This document shows positions 26,443 to 34,569 of a stretch of DNA of 64,000 nucleotides, in pieces. The number at the start of each line of letters is the position of its first letter. Within the stretch, counting starts at the first letter, position 1. The DNA lies in contig NZ_JACHIA010000006.1 of NCBI RefSeq assembly GCF_014202995.1, positions 286,867-350,866 of the forward strand, in the 5' to 3' direction. The stretch is from Longimicrobium terrae. Lineage in GTDB: Bacteria; Gemmatimonadota; Gemmatimonadetes; Longimicrobiales; Longimicrobiaceae. Made by a program: the position numbers and the translations under genes. Below the pieces are notes generated by a model, which saw only the letters and a program-made list of their open reading frames with translations, made no database searches and was not told the origin of the DNA.

Positions 26443-26853
26443 ATGAACCGCAGCCGTACGCTCATTCTCGCCGCCGCCGTGGCGGCTTTTCTGATCGGGT
26501 TCTTTCCGCAGTGGATGATCGGGCGGGGGGTGCGCGAGGACCTGCGCCAGACCCGGCTGGAACTGCGCATCTCCCGCGTGGAAGGGCAGATGGGCGCCGC
26601 GCTCACCGAGGCGTCGCGAAGCAACTACGAGCGCTCGCGCCAGTTGATGACGCAGGTGTTCGCCGATCTGGAACAGCTTCGCGGCCAAGTGCCCGCCGCG
26701 CAGCAGAAGGAGATGGACGCCATCCTGGCCCAGCGCGACGAAATCGTCACGCTGCTGGCCCGCGCCGCGCCCGTCAGCGGCCAGCGCCTGATGCTGATCT
26801 ACGCCCGCTACCACGCGGCCACCGCCCCCAACCCCGCTCCCGCCGGCGGCTGA
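26443..26853 (+). CDS. Small single-pass membrane protein of unknown function
   Basis: 136 residues from ATG 26443. A membrane segment follows at once (TLILAAAVAAFLIGFFPQWMI), then a helical, probably coiled-coil periplasmic part (REDLRQTRLELRISRVEGQM, VFADLEQLRGQVPAAQQKEM). ATG 26410 would add 11 residues. I do not recognise a family. A terminator hairpin follows 28 bp after the stop. Confidence 0.6.
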   Translation: MNRSRTLILAAAVAAFLIGFFPQWMIGRGVREDLRQTRLELRISRVEGQMGAALTEASRSNYERSRQLMTQVFADLEQLRGQVPAAQQKEMDAILAQRDEIVTLLARAAPVSGQRLMLIYARYHAATAPNPAPAGG

Positions 26854-26880
26854 CGACGATCCATCGGCGGATGAACGGAA

Positions 26881-26920
26881 ACGAGGCCGGACGCGCGATG
26901 CGTCCGGCCTCGTCTATCTT
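26881..26920 (+). terminator. Hairpin terminator
   Basis: ACGAGGCCGGACGC (26881-26894) pairs perfectly with GCGTCCGGCCTCGT (26900-26913) around GCGAT, followed by CTATCTT. Confidence 0.75.
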
Positions 26921-26982
26921 CGTCCCGCCCACACGTACGGACAGTGGTTGTCAGTGACCAGGAGCGTGCGGCGAATCCGCGA

Positions 26983-27417
26983 TCAGATGCGCGTGCGGCG
27001 TACGGCGGCGCGGGATTCCAGCATCGCGTCCACGCTGAACTTTCCGCCGCCCCGCGCGGACAGGTACAGGAACACGAAGCAGTACAGCGCGGCCAGTTCG
27101 CCCTGGTTCACCAGCGGAAAGAAGCCGTTGGGCGCGTGCGCCATGAAATACGCCGCCGCCATCATCCCCGAGGTCAGGAACGCCGCCGGCCGCGTGAACA
27201 GCCCCAGCAGCACCAGCAGCGCCACGAAGAACTCGATCACCCCCGCCAGCCCCATCTGCGATGCAAGCTCCGCCCTGGCTCCCGGCGTGCCCCCGAACCC
27301 GCCCAGCACCCCGAACAGCTTCTGTGCGCCGTGCTGCATCAGCATTCCGCCCGCGACGATGCGCAGCAGCGCCAGCGCGGGCTCCTCGAAGCGCTGCATG
27401 AAGAAGGTGCGAGCCAT
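26983..27417 (-). CDS. DoxX family membrane protein
   Basis: 144 residues with four membrane helices. DoxX hallmarks: LLRIVAGGMLMQHGAQKLFG near the N terminus and the later LLGLFTRPAAFL and MMAAAYFMAH. Members sit in the inner membrane; some pair with superoxide dismutase or thiosulfate metabolism, most have no assigned reaction. ATG 27417 starts MARTFFMQRFEEP. It is downstream of the ECF sigma operon on the same strand, 35 bp after the Spy-like gene, so it may be co-transcribed. Confidence 0.85.
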   Translation of the reverse strand: MARTFFMQRFEEPALALLRIVAGGMLMQHGAQKLFGVLGGFGGTPGARAELASQMGLAGVIEFFVALLVLLGLFTRPAAFLTSGMMAAAYFMAHAPNGFFPLVNQGELAALYCFVFLYLSARGGGKFSVDAMLESRAAVRRTRI

Positions 27418-27452
27418 GGTGTTCCGCGGGAGTGGTGTGGATGGGAAAAGGG

Positions 27453-27860
27453 TCAGCGCCGCGCGGCCGGGGCCGCCTGCTTTTCGCGCTCGCGCTCCTG
27501 CTCGCGGCGCGCGCGCAGTGCATCGTACTCCGCGCGCTGCTCCGGCGTCAACACGGTGCGGATTTCGGCGCGGGTGCTGTCGTACGCGGCGCGGATGGGG
27601 GCGCCGTGCTCCTTCCACACGGAGTCCATCAGCACGCGGCGCCGCGACATGATCCCCTCGATGGCGGCGCGCTGCCCGGGCTGCAGGTCCAGCTCGTCGA
27701 ACAGGTAGTGCGGACCCGGCTTGGGCTGCTCGGCCTGGGCGCGGGCCGGCTCGCGCGCGTTGAGCACGCGGGAGCCGGCCGCGCCGGCCAGCATGCCCAC
27801 CGTAAAGGTGAGCGCCAGCAGCCCGATGCCCACCAGGCGGCTGCGTCGGGGTGCGTTCAC
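27453..27860 (-). CDS. Spy/CpxP-like periplasmic protein (heavy-metal sensor resistance type)
   Basis: 135 residues. It starts at GTG 27860 with GGGAGA seven bases upstream. An N-terminal membrane anchor or signal (LVGIGLLALTFTVGMLAGAAG) leads into LDLQPGQRAAIEGIMSRRR and VLTPEQRAEYDAL. The 'L.L...Q...I..I...R' plus 'LTPEQR..Y' pattern is that of Spy/CpxP/CnrR-type helical periplasmic proteins. These sense or buffer envelope stress. Third gene after the ECF sigma and anti-sigma genes, which fits an envelope-stress circuit. Confidence 0.8.
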   Translation of the reverse strand: MNAPRRSRLVGIGLLALTFTVGMLAGAAGSRVLNAREPARAQAEQPKPGPHYLFDELDLQPGQRAAIEGIMSRRRVLMDSVWKEHGAPIRAAYDSTRAEIRTVLTPEQRAEYDALRARREQEREREKQAAPAARR

Positions 27861-27891
27861 GGACGGTCTCCCGGTGTGATGGTCAGGCACG

Positions 27892-28245
27892 TCAGCGGTC
27901 TTCCCAGTGCGCCAGAAGGTCGGCCTCCGCCGGGGCGCGGTCGTCCACCACCCAGGCGTCCACCGGCGCGGGAATGCGCAGCGCGTCGGCCACGGTCAGC
28001 GGCTCGCTGAGGGTGGCGGGGGTTCGGGCGTACCACACCAGCGAGCCCACGCTCACGGCGGCCACCATGGCGGCGGCGGCCAGCATGGGGCGCGCCCATC
28101 CGGCCAGCTCCACCAGGGGCGAGCGCGGCGCGGAACCTACCCGCGCGCGGGCCAGCACGGCCGCGGAAAGGCGGTCGTGGCGCCGCGCCGGCAGTGCCAG
28201 CGCGCTCAGGTCCAGCGGGGTGATGTCAAACGGCTCCGGCTGCAT
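27892..28245 (-). CDS. Putative anti-sigma factor, membrane bound
   Basis: 117 residues. A short cytosolic part (ITPLDLSALALPARRHDRLSAAVLARA) is followed by one membrane helix at about 53-72 (MLAAAAMVAAVSVGSLVWYA) and a periplasmic tail. No zinc-finger CxxC is present. Its start abuts the stop of the ECF sigma gene (TGAATG), the classical position for an anti-sigma factor. The role rests on this position and topology. Confidence 0.7.
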   Translation of the reverse strand: MQPEPFDITPLDLSALALPARRHDRLSAAVLARARVGSAPRSPLVELAGWARPMLAAAAMVAAVSVGSLVWYARTPATLSEPLTVADALRIPAPVDAWVVDDRAPAEADLLAHWEDR

Positions 28246-28797
28246 TCAGTCCTCCTCGCGAACCAGCGCCTGAAGGCGGCCTCGAACGGCGCGCCGGGCG
28301 TTGAACAGGTGATAGCGTACGGTTCCTTCCGGCATTCCCAGCACTTCGCCGATCTCGCGGTGCTTCCACCCTTCCAGGTCGTGCAGAAGGAGCACTTCGC
28401 GCTGGGACTGCGGAAGTTCGGCGACGGCGGCGTTCAGCCGGTCGCGCAGGTCGGCGCGCTCCGCGTCGTCCGCGGGCGATGCGCCCCCGGGGGACTGGAA
28501 CGCTTCGTCCAGCGGCTCGGCGGCGCGGATGCCCAGGTAGCGGCGGTGGTTGAACGCACGGTTGCGGACAATGCGGATCAGCCAGCCGGCGAAGCGGCGC
28601 GGGTCGCGGCACTCGGCCAGGCGCTCCAGCGCCAGCACGAATGCGTCCTGCGCCACGTCTTCCGCGTCCTGCGGATTGCGGGTGATGGCGAGCGCCACCG
28701 CGTAGGCGGCGCCCATGTGCCGGCGCACCAGGGTGTCGGCCGCGTCGGCGTCGCCAGCAAGGGCGAGCTCCACCAGCCGCGCGGCGTCGTCAGTCAT
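28246..28797 (-). CDS. ECF RNA polymerase sigma factor
   Basis: 183 residues. Region 2 runs from about 15 to 85 (LVRRHMGAAYAVALAITRNPQDAEDVAQDAFVL is split by the usual helices; RRFAGWLIRIVRN ends it). Region 4 is at about 125-178 with LPQSQREVLLLHDLEGW and the recognition helix GMPEGTVRYHLFNARRAV. It directs RNA polymerase to a stress regulon. It leads an operon with the anti-sigma and Spy-like genes. Confidence 0.92.
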   Translation of the reverse strand: MTDDAARLVELALAGDADAADTLVRRHMGAAYAVALAITRNPQDAEDVAQDAFVLALERLAECRDPRRFAGWLIRIVRNRAFNHRRYLGIRAAEPLDEAFQSPGGASPADDAERADLRDRLNAAVAELPQSQREVLLLHDLEGWKHREIGEVLGMPEGTVRYHLFNARRAVRGRLQALVREED

Positions 28798-28842
28798 CCC
28801 ACGCCCTATGACACGCGGGCGCGGCGAAACGCTGGCGCCGCG

Positions 28843-29613
28843 TCACGGCAGGCCCCACACGCCGCGCATCCGCGCGTGCTCCGCCCGCGGCACCTGCACA
28901 AGAACCGGCCGGGCGCGCGGGTCCAGCCAGGCCAGCACCGTGCGCAGATCTTCTTCGGCCATCGCGGTGCAGCCGCTGGTGGGGGCGCCGGGGGCGGACC
29001 AGATGTGCAGAAAGATGCAGGATCCGCCCATGGCGCGCGGCGGGTAGGAGTTGTGGTCCACCCACACGCCCCAGCGGTACAGGTGATCTTCCCGCCGCAT
29101 TTCTTCGTGGCTGGCCCAGTCCGGCGCGGCCACGGTGTCGCGGTCCACGCGCCGGTTGTAGAAGCGCGAATTCCCATCGTCCACGCACTCGATGGCGGCG
29201 GTGGACTGCACGTACGGCATGCGGATCCACGACGCCTCCGCCGCGTCCGCGTACCCGAACGCCGAGCTGAGCGGAAAGACGCCGGCCGGCGCGCGCCCGT
29301 CCCCTTCACGCTTCACGGGGTGCGGCCCCGCCGGCGCGCGTCCGTCCGCGTCCTCCACCCCGCCGTGCATCCCCTCACCCCACCCCAGCCCGGAGCGCCC
29401 CACCGCGGCCGCGATCGGCTCGCCCACGGCCCGCCAGCCGTCCGCCCCGTCGGACTCATAGCGCTGCAGCACGGCCGCGGTGGAATCCCAGTCCGCGGTG
29501 GTGGACACGATCACCTGCCGGGTGCCGAACCAGGGAAACACGTACCCGGACTGCGCGCGAGCCGTGGCGGGAAGCATCGCGGCGAGGGCCAGAAGGGGGA
29601 GCAGAGTGCGCAT
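28843..29613 (-). CDS. L,D-transpeptidase (YkuD) family protein
   Basis: 256 residues. Signal peptide MRTLLPLLALAAMLPATARA. The YkuD catalytic block is FLHIWSAPGAPTSGCTAM, with the conserved His and the nucleophile Cys near residue 220. GVFPLSSAFGYA and VDHNSYPP are further family features. Such periplasmic enzymes make or cut peptidoglycan cross-links or attach lipoproteins. The Arg that usually follows SxGC (C-x-R) is replaced by Ala-Met, as in the YafK/ErfK-distant branch that includes amidase-like members, so the exact reaction is open. Confidence 0.82.
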   Translation of the reverse strand: MRTLLPLLALAAMLPATARAQSGYVFPWFGTRQVIVSTTADWDSTAAVLQRYESDGADGWRAVGEPIAAAVGRSGLGWGEGMHGGVEDADGRAPAGPHPVKREGDGRAPAGVFPLSSAFGYADAAEASWIRMPYVQSTAAIECVDDGNSRFYNRRVDRDTVAAPDWASHEEMRREDHLYRWGVWVDHNSYPPRAMGGSCIFLHIWSAPGAPTSGCTAMAEEDLRTVLAWLDPRARPVLVQVPRAEHARMRGVWGLP

Positions 29614-29645
29614 GGGCGGATAGTACGCGCGGAAACGCCTGGAGT

Positions 29646-30116
29646 TCACGCGGAGCCGTCGGCCGCGGGACCGGGGCCATGCAGCGGCTCCACCACGAAC
29701 CGTCCATCGGCCGTGAGCGTCACCCGGTTCAGTTCGTCGAATCCCTCGTCCACGCGCGGTTCCTCCAGCTTCTTGTACGTGCCCAGCAGGCCCGGAATGG
29801 GGATGCGGGCGCGGCCTTCGCGCAGGTTGTTGCGGGCGATGGCGGCCCGCGGCTCCGTGCGGAAGAAGTACCCCGTCACCCGGAACCCCGCCGCGCGCGC
29901 CGGGCCGATGTAGCGCGCGCGTTCTTCCGCCAGCGGGTTGGTGTTGTCGATGACGAACGGCTGGCGCGTCTCCAGGCACAGCTGCAGCAGGCGCGCCTCG
30001 CGATTCTTCGTGCGCAGCAGGTCGCGGCTGATGCGCACGTGCGTATCGAAGAACATCTGCTTGTAGAACGTGCTCTTTCCCGAGGCCTGGATGCCCACCA
30101 GGATCACCGCTTCCAT
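29646..30116 (-). CDS. P-loop kinase (AAA_33, polynucleotide-kinase-like)
   Basis: 156 residues. Walker A GIQASGKST is at residues 8-16. VRISRDLLRTKNREA and FVIDNTNPLAEERARYI match the T4 polynucleotide-kinase-like small kinases (AAA_33), where the NTN/DNT block helps bind the acceptor. The Arg-rich lid is near EPRAAIARNNLREGR. Members phosphorylate nucleic-acid ends or small molecules; the substrate cannot be told. It lies upstream of the L,D-transpeptidase gene on the same strand. Confidence 0.85.
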   Translation of the reverse strand: MEAVILVGIQASGKSTFYKQMFFDTHVRISRDLLRTKNREARLLQLCLETRQPFVIDNTNPLAEERARYIGPARAAGFRVTGYFFRTEPRAAIARNNLREGRARIPIPGLLGTYKKLEEPRVDEGFDELNRVTLTADGRFVVEPLHGPGPAADGSA

Positions 30117-30137
30117 CCAGCAATCTCCCTGCGACGG

Positions 30138-30365
30138 ATGAACTGCCGTTTCACACGGAGGTCACGGAGGATGCACGGAGGACACGGAGGAACAGATACA
30201 GAAGATCCTCACGCAGAGCAGCAGAGAAGCAGAGAACACATAGAGCATTGTTGATGTTGTTCCTGCTGTTCCTCTGCGGCTCTGCTCCTCTGCGTGATCC
30301 AGTCAGTTCCCGTCCTCCGTGACCTCCGTGCCTCCTCCGTGCCCTCCGTGTGAAACGGCAGTTTA
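30138..30365. repeat. Dispersed repeat family C, copy 3
   Basis: Exact terminal inverted repeats: AACTGCCGTTTCACACGGAG at about 30140 and CTCCGTGTGAAACGGCAGTT at about 30363. Inside are ACGGAGG units and the core CACGCAGAGCAGCAGAG. It fills the whole gap between the kinase and permease genes. Confidence 0.8.
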
Positions 30366-30370
30366 CGGAT

Positions 30371-31696
30371 TCAGCGCTGCGCCACGGGATTCGCCGAGCG
30401 GCTGCGGGCCGTGGCGGCATAGATGAGGCCGGCCGCCACGAGCACGCCCGCCATCACCAGCCATTCCTGCGCGTTGATGGAGGTCAGCATCCACGCGATC
30501 ACCGCCAGCGCCAGGATGGGCACCACGCCCGCGGCGGGAACGCGGAAGGGAATGCCGCCCGCCTCCACGCCCTTGCGACGCAGCTGCCACGATGCCAGCG
30601 CGCACGCCGCGTACAGCAGCAGCGTCGACACGTTCGCCATCACCGCCAACTGCTCAAACCCGCTGCTCAGCGCGAGAACGAGCACCACCACGGCCTGCAC
30701 CGCGATCGCTACGTGCGGCGTGTGAAAGCGCGGATGCACCGAGGCCAGCCCGCGCGGCAGAAAGCCGTCGCGGCCCAGCGCGAACAGGGCCCGCGGCACC
30801 GCCAGCGTCATGCCGCTCACGTAGCCGAACATGGAGATCGCCGCGCCCACCAGGATCAGCGTGCGCCCCCACGGCCCCAGCACCACCGCCGCCGCGTCCG
30901 CCAGCGGCGCCTGCGATGTCGCCAGCGCCGCGCCCAGCACGCCCTGCGCCACCAGGTGCAGGGCGATGTACATCCCCGTGATGGTCACCATCGCCACGCC
31001 GATGGCGCGGGGAATGGTGCGCGCCACGTTCTTGACCTCGCCGCTGGGGACCAGCGCGCTCTCGATCCCCGCGAACGCAAAGATCAGCAGAATGCTGCTG
31101 CGCGCCAGGTCGCCCGCGGACTCCGGCGCCGAGAACGCCAGGTTGGCGCCGCGCACCGCGAATGCGCCCACCGCCAGCAGCAGAAGAAGCGGCATCAGCT
31201 TGGCAACGGTCGCCACGGCGTTCAGCGTCGTTCCCTGACGCACGCCGCGCACGTTCACTGCGCCCAGCAGCACGAACACGCCGATCAGCACCGCCGCGCG
31301 TCCCACCGTTCCGCCCAGCGCCGGAATCAGCGCGCCGATGGAATCCGCGAAGATGGTGGCCACGGCGGCCAGCGCCAGCGTGCCCACCGTCCACAGCAGC
31401 ACCCCCGCCATGAAGCCGATGAAGGGGCCGAACGCCACCTCCACGTACGCGTACGGCCCGCCGGTGAGCGCCACGCGGCTCCCCGCCTCGGCAAAGCAGA
31501 GCACGATCAGCCCCATGGCCAGCGCGCACACCAGGTACGCCAGCGGCGCCGCGCCGCCCAGCTGCGCCGCCACCCCGGCCGGCAGGCGAAAGATGCCCCC
31601 GCCGATGGTGACGTTGACGATGTTGGCCGCGAGCCCCCACACGCCGAGCGCGCGTACGAGGCGCGCGTCGGCCGCGCTGGTCTGCTGGTCCGGCAT
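30371..31696 (-). CDS. APC family amino acid permease
   Basis: 441 residues with about 12 membrane helices. The first helix carries NIVNVTIGGGIFRLPAGVA, the unwound Gly-rich motif of the APC (amino acid-polyamine-organocation) superfamily. GGPYAYVEVAFGPFIGF and FAFAGIESALVPSGEVKN are the matching helix 2 and helix 6 motifs. It imports or exchanges an amino acid or amine; the substrate cannot be predicted. Transcribed alone, upstream of repeat C copy 3. Confidence 0.9.
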   Translation of the reverse strand: MPDQQTSAADARLVRALGVWGLAANIVNVTIGGGIFRLPAGVAAQLGGAAPLAYLVCALAMGLIVLCFAEAGSRVALTGGPYAYVEVAFGPFIGFMAGVLLWTVGTLALAAVATIFADSIGALIPALGGTVGRAAVLIGVFVLLGAVNVRGVRQGTTLNAVATVAKLMPLLLLLAVGAFAVRGANLAFSAPESAGDLARSSILLIFAFAGIESALVPSGEVKNVARTIPRAIGVAMVTITGMYIALHLVAQGVLGAALATSQAPLADAAAVVLGPWGRTLILVGAAISMFGYVSGMTLAVPRALFALGRDGFLPRGLASVHPRFHTPHVAIAVQAVVVLVLALSSGFEQLAVMANVSTLLLYAACALASWQLRRKGVEAGGIPFRVPAAGVVPILALAVIAWMLTSINAQEWLVMAGVLVAAGLIYAATARSRSANPVAQR

Positions 31697-31811
31697 GGGA
31701 GGGGATTCCGGGAGTGTGGTGCCGATGATGGGATGGAACGCGCAACGTCGCGCCCGCGTCCGCGCCGCGCAAGGACGGCGTTCAACCGGGGATGGGGAAC
31801 GGAGGGGGACG

Positions 31812-31852
31812 AAAAGGGCCGGGGCCCCACCCGTGAGGGTGGAGCCCCGGCC
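31812..31852 (-). terminator. Intrinsic terminator of the secreted subtilisin gene
   Basis: 16-bp arms with one mismatch (31817-31832 and 31837-31852, loop GTGA). On minus they are followed by CTTTTC. Confidence 0.85.
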
Positions 31853-31876
31853 AACCCGCCCTGCGTGGGGCGGAGC

Positions 31877-33190
31877 TTACAGGCCGGCGCCCAGCGAGGT
31901 GCCGGTGATGGCGCGGTACACGTTCAACCGGCCGTTGCCGAACTTGGTGTCGTAGCCGGCCACGCCGCGGTCATCCGCGGTGGTGAGCAGGCGGTTGGTG
32001 AGCGCCGCGCCGCGCAGGCCGGTCTTGCTGGCCACCACCGCGGCGGCGCCGGTCACCTGCGGGGTCGCCATCGACGTGCCCTGCATGTAGGTGTAGCCGC
32101 CGTTCAGGTAGGCGCTGTAGATGCCCATTTCGTCGGTGGTGTTGCTGTACACTTCGCCGCCGGGGGCGGAGATGTCGAGGCCGCTGCCGTACTGCGAGTA
32201 CACGGCCAGCCCGTCACGCCACGTGGTGGCCGACACCGACATCGCGTTGGGGTCGCAGGCGGGGCAGCCCACCTTGCTGGAGCCGCTGTTGCCGGCGGCC
32301 ACGATCACCAGGACGTTCTTGCTCTTGGCGTACGCGATGGCGTCCTTCTCGGCGCGGGACTCGGTGGTGCCGCCCAGCGACAGGTTCATGGCCACCATGC
32401 CCGGGTAGTCGGCCGCGGCGCGGATGGCGCTCACGATGGCCGAGGTGGGGCAGCCCACGGGTCCGCACACCTTCTGCACGTGGATGCGCACGTTGGGCGC
32501 GGCGCCGGTCACGCCGGCCACGCCGACGGTCAGGCCGGCCATGGTGCCGGCCGTGTGCGAGCCGTGTCCGTCGTCGTCTTCCGGCAGCGCGTCGTTGTTC
32601 ACCCAGTCGCGGCCCAGGATCAGGCGGCCGGTGAACTCGGGGTGGTCGGTGTCCACGCCCGTGTCGATGGCGCCGATGACCACCGGCGCTCCGCCGGCGC
32701 CGATGCCGGCGATGGCGTCCAGGTCCGAGTCCGACGTGGAGCCGTAGGTGGCCGGAAGCGGCTGCCCGTAGTTGGTCTGCGTGGGATCGCTGAAGAACGC
32801 GGTCTGGCCGCCGGCGTTGTAGAAGGCCCACAGGCGCGGGTCGATGGCGGTCGGCTGGCGCAGGTAGTTGGGCTCAGCGTATTCCACGCGCGGGTCGGCG
32901 GCAAGGCGCAGGGCCTCGGCGCGCTCCATGCCGCGGCTCACGTTCAGCACCGCCACGCGGCTGGCGCCGTCCACCGAGCGGCTGAAGCGCGGGCCGTTGG
33001 CGGCGCTGGTCAGCACGCTCAGCGAGTAGTTGGCCTTCATCTGCACGATGACTTCGCCCGGAACCACCGACTCAACGGCGCGGACAGCCTGCACCGGGAT
33101 CGGAGCGGCCTCGGGGGTGTTCGGCGAGTCGGAGCATGCGGCGGCGGTGAGCGAGAGCACTCCCGCGGCGGCCAAACGGATACGAGACAT
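31877..33190 (-). CDS. Secreted subtilisin-like serine protease (lipoprotein)
   Basis: 437 residues. Lipoprotein signal MSRIRLAAAGVLSLTAAAC with Cys19. An inhibitor I9-type propeptide follows (VVPGEVIVQMKANYS ... DPRVEYAEPNYL, about 40-115). The S8 catalytic domain has Asp in IGAIDTGVDTDHPEF, His in DGHGSHTAGTM and Ser in MQGTSMATPQVTGA. The protein should be matured outside the inner membrane. AGGAGA upstream supports ATG 33190. It is not linked to the lanthipeptide operon, and its signal peptide sets it apart from the cytosolic S8 protease at 4148. Confidence 0.92.
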   Translation of the reverse strand: MSRIRLAAAGVLSLTAAACSDSPNTPEAAPIPVQAVRAVESVVPGEVIVQMKANYSLSVLTSAANGPRFSRSVDGASRVAVLNVSRGMERAEALRLAADPRVEYAEPNYLRQPTAIDPRLWAFYNAGGQTAFFSDPTQTNYGQPLPATYGSTSDSDLDAIAGIGAGGAPVVIGAIDTGVDTDHPEFTGRLILGRDWVNNDALPEDDDGHGSHTAGTMAGLTVGVAGVTGAAPNVRIHVQKVCGPVGCPTSAIVSAIRAAADYPGMVAMNLSLGGTTESRAEKDAIAYAKSKNVLVIVAAGNSGSSKVGCPACDPNAMSVSATTWRDGLAVYSQYGSGLDISAPGGEVYSNTTDEMGIYSAYLNGGYTYMQGTSMATPQVTGAAAVVASKTGLRGAALTNRLLTTADDRGVAGYDTKFGNGRLNVYRAITGTSLGAGL

Positions 33191-33304
33191 CGACTTCTCC
33201 TGAGTAGGGTGCGGCATCCGCGAGCAGAGAACCACGCCGTAGTGGTGGAACGTCCGTTCGAAGGTGACGCGGTGGGATAAGGCAACGACCGCGCCACGTT
33301 CCGT

Positions 33305-33350
33305 ACGCTATTTGTTTCCTTGTAAATGCTTGCTAATAGGTCATTTAACG
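33305..33350. promoter_or_regulatory. AT-rich region upstream of the subtilisin gene
   Basis: The stretch CTATTTGTTTCCTTGTAAAT at 33308-33327 stands out from GC-rich flanks. TCCTTGTAAA (33317-33326) also occurs upstream of the second lanthipeptide precursor (38848-38857). The rest of 33191-33777 shows no credible gene, although one frame stays open. Confidence 0.35.
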
Positions 33351-33777
33351 TTACACCCCATTCTGGTTTCCGGCACTGAAACGAGTCGGTGCGCACCGTT
33401 ATGGTGCACTGCTCAGGGCTATGGGCCGCAACGTCCCGGTGCAGACAGCCAACGGGAGACGGTCGATTGATTCGCGTCGGAAAAGAGCGTCTTCGGCTGT
33501 GGAAGGTTGCTCGGAGTGCTCCGGTCGGAAGGAGCGTGTGCGGACTGAGAATGTGTGCATGCGGTGGCGGTGTTCTGGCGCGAAGCCGGGCACTCCTTCC
33601 GGGCTGTACCCTGGGTTCGATACTATCGACGATCAGCGCGGACTCCAGACCCTCGGCTTCGGCCGCGGCTTCATCGCTGATGCAGGATTCACCTTCCGGC
33701 GGGGAAGCGGTGTCACGGAAGGGCCGCTGCGGATACTGATCCCCATTCCTTCACAGCATCCAGAGCAGAGTGGCACG

Positions 33778-34236
33778 ATGGGAACCGTCATACCGCTTCT
33801 TGTGCTGCTGAGCGTCAGCCCCCATGTCGCGCGGGGATCCGGATTCACCGATGCTCCCCAGGCGCCCGCAGTCGCGGAAGGCGGGTGCCCGGCCCCCGAG
33901 ACGGATGCCGAAGCGCGCATCCGTCGTCTGCTCACGACGCCACTGATCGCGGATCTGCGGGCGAGATACGATTTCGGTACCGCGACCGCGGACACCGTGC
34001 TGCTGCTGACGGACGAGTGCGACCGGAGAACGTGTGACTCCCTGCGGACCGCGATCGTGGAGAGCGGCGCGAATCTGACGGAGAAGGATCGGATCTCGTT
34101 CTATCGTTCAGGAAATCGCTTTCTCGTTCCGGTCAGCAGGCATCGCGAGGTGACCGGCACCGTCCACTTCGACGGCCACAGCTCAGTCGACATTTACGAC
34201 GCGGACTTCCGGCTGGTCGGCAGGTTCATGGCGTGA
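33778..34236 (+). CDS. Small secreted protein of unknown function
   Basis: 152 residues. Short signal peptide MGTVIPLLVLLSVSPHVARG. The mature part has three Cys (GGCPAPE and DECDRRTCDS) and a closing strand-rich tail (TGTVHFDGHSSVDIYDADF). No family is recognised. The frame is open further upstream to 33421, but that part is not protein-like and less GC-rich, so I start at ATG 33778. A strong terminator follows. Confidence 0.6.
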   Translation: MGTVIPLLVLLSVSPHVARGSGFTDAPQAPAVAEGGCPAPETDAEARIRRLLTTPLIADLRARYDFGTATADTVLLLTDECDRRTCDSLRTAIVESGANLTEKDRISFYRSGNRFLVPVSRHREVTGTVHFDGHSSVDIYDADFRLVGRFMA

Positions 34237-34300
34237 CGCCTTCGCAACCCAGCAGGCAGATCGCGCGTCCGCGCGGCCCTGGTTCTGCTTGATGAAGATT

Positions 34301-34343
34301 TGAGCCTCCCTCGTGCCGACCGGAATGAGGGAGGCTCAATTTG
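34301..34343 (+). terminator. Intrinsic terminator
   Basis: TGAGCCTCCCTC (34301-34312) and GAGGGAGGCTCA (34327-34338) form a perfect 12-bp stem followed by ATTTGT. Confidence 0.8.
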
Positions 34344-34569
34344 TACCCGCACTCGCCTGAAATCCTCTGCCGCGGCTACCCGGAGACCTCACCGCGTCCT
34401 GGCCGAGCCAGCCATCCGTCTCGCGGGCTAGCCACCGCTACACTTTCCCGTCATCATCATCCCGCAACGTTCCGCGTGCAGCGCCTGTCATCCAGAGAAG
34501 AAGCGTGAAAGCGGCATTCCCCTCCCGCGCCGGACGGCGCACGCCTCCACCCCCGGACACGTCCCCCTG

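Noticed and set aside
31877..33190. Leader peptidase for the second precursor
   Set aside because: The protein has a lipoprotein signal and propeptide and should act outside the inner membrane; only the shared 10-base upstream motif hints at a link.
30350..33280. 976-codon plus-strand frame across the permease and subtilisin genes
   Set aside because: Low-complexity Arg/His/Gly sequence antisense to two clear genes; it also crosses a repeat and a terminator.
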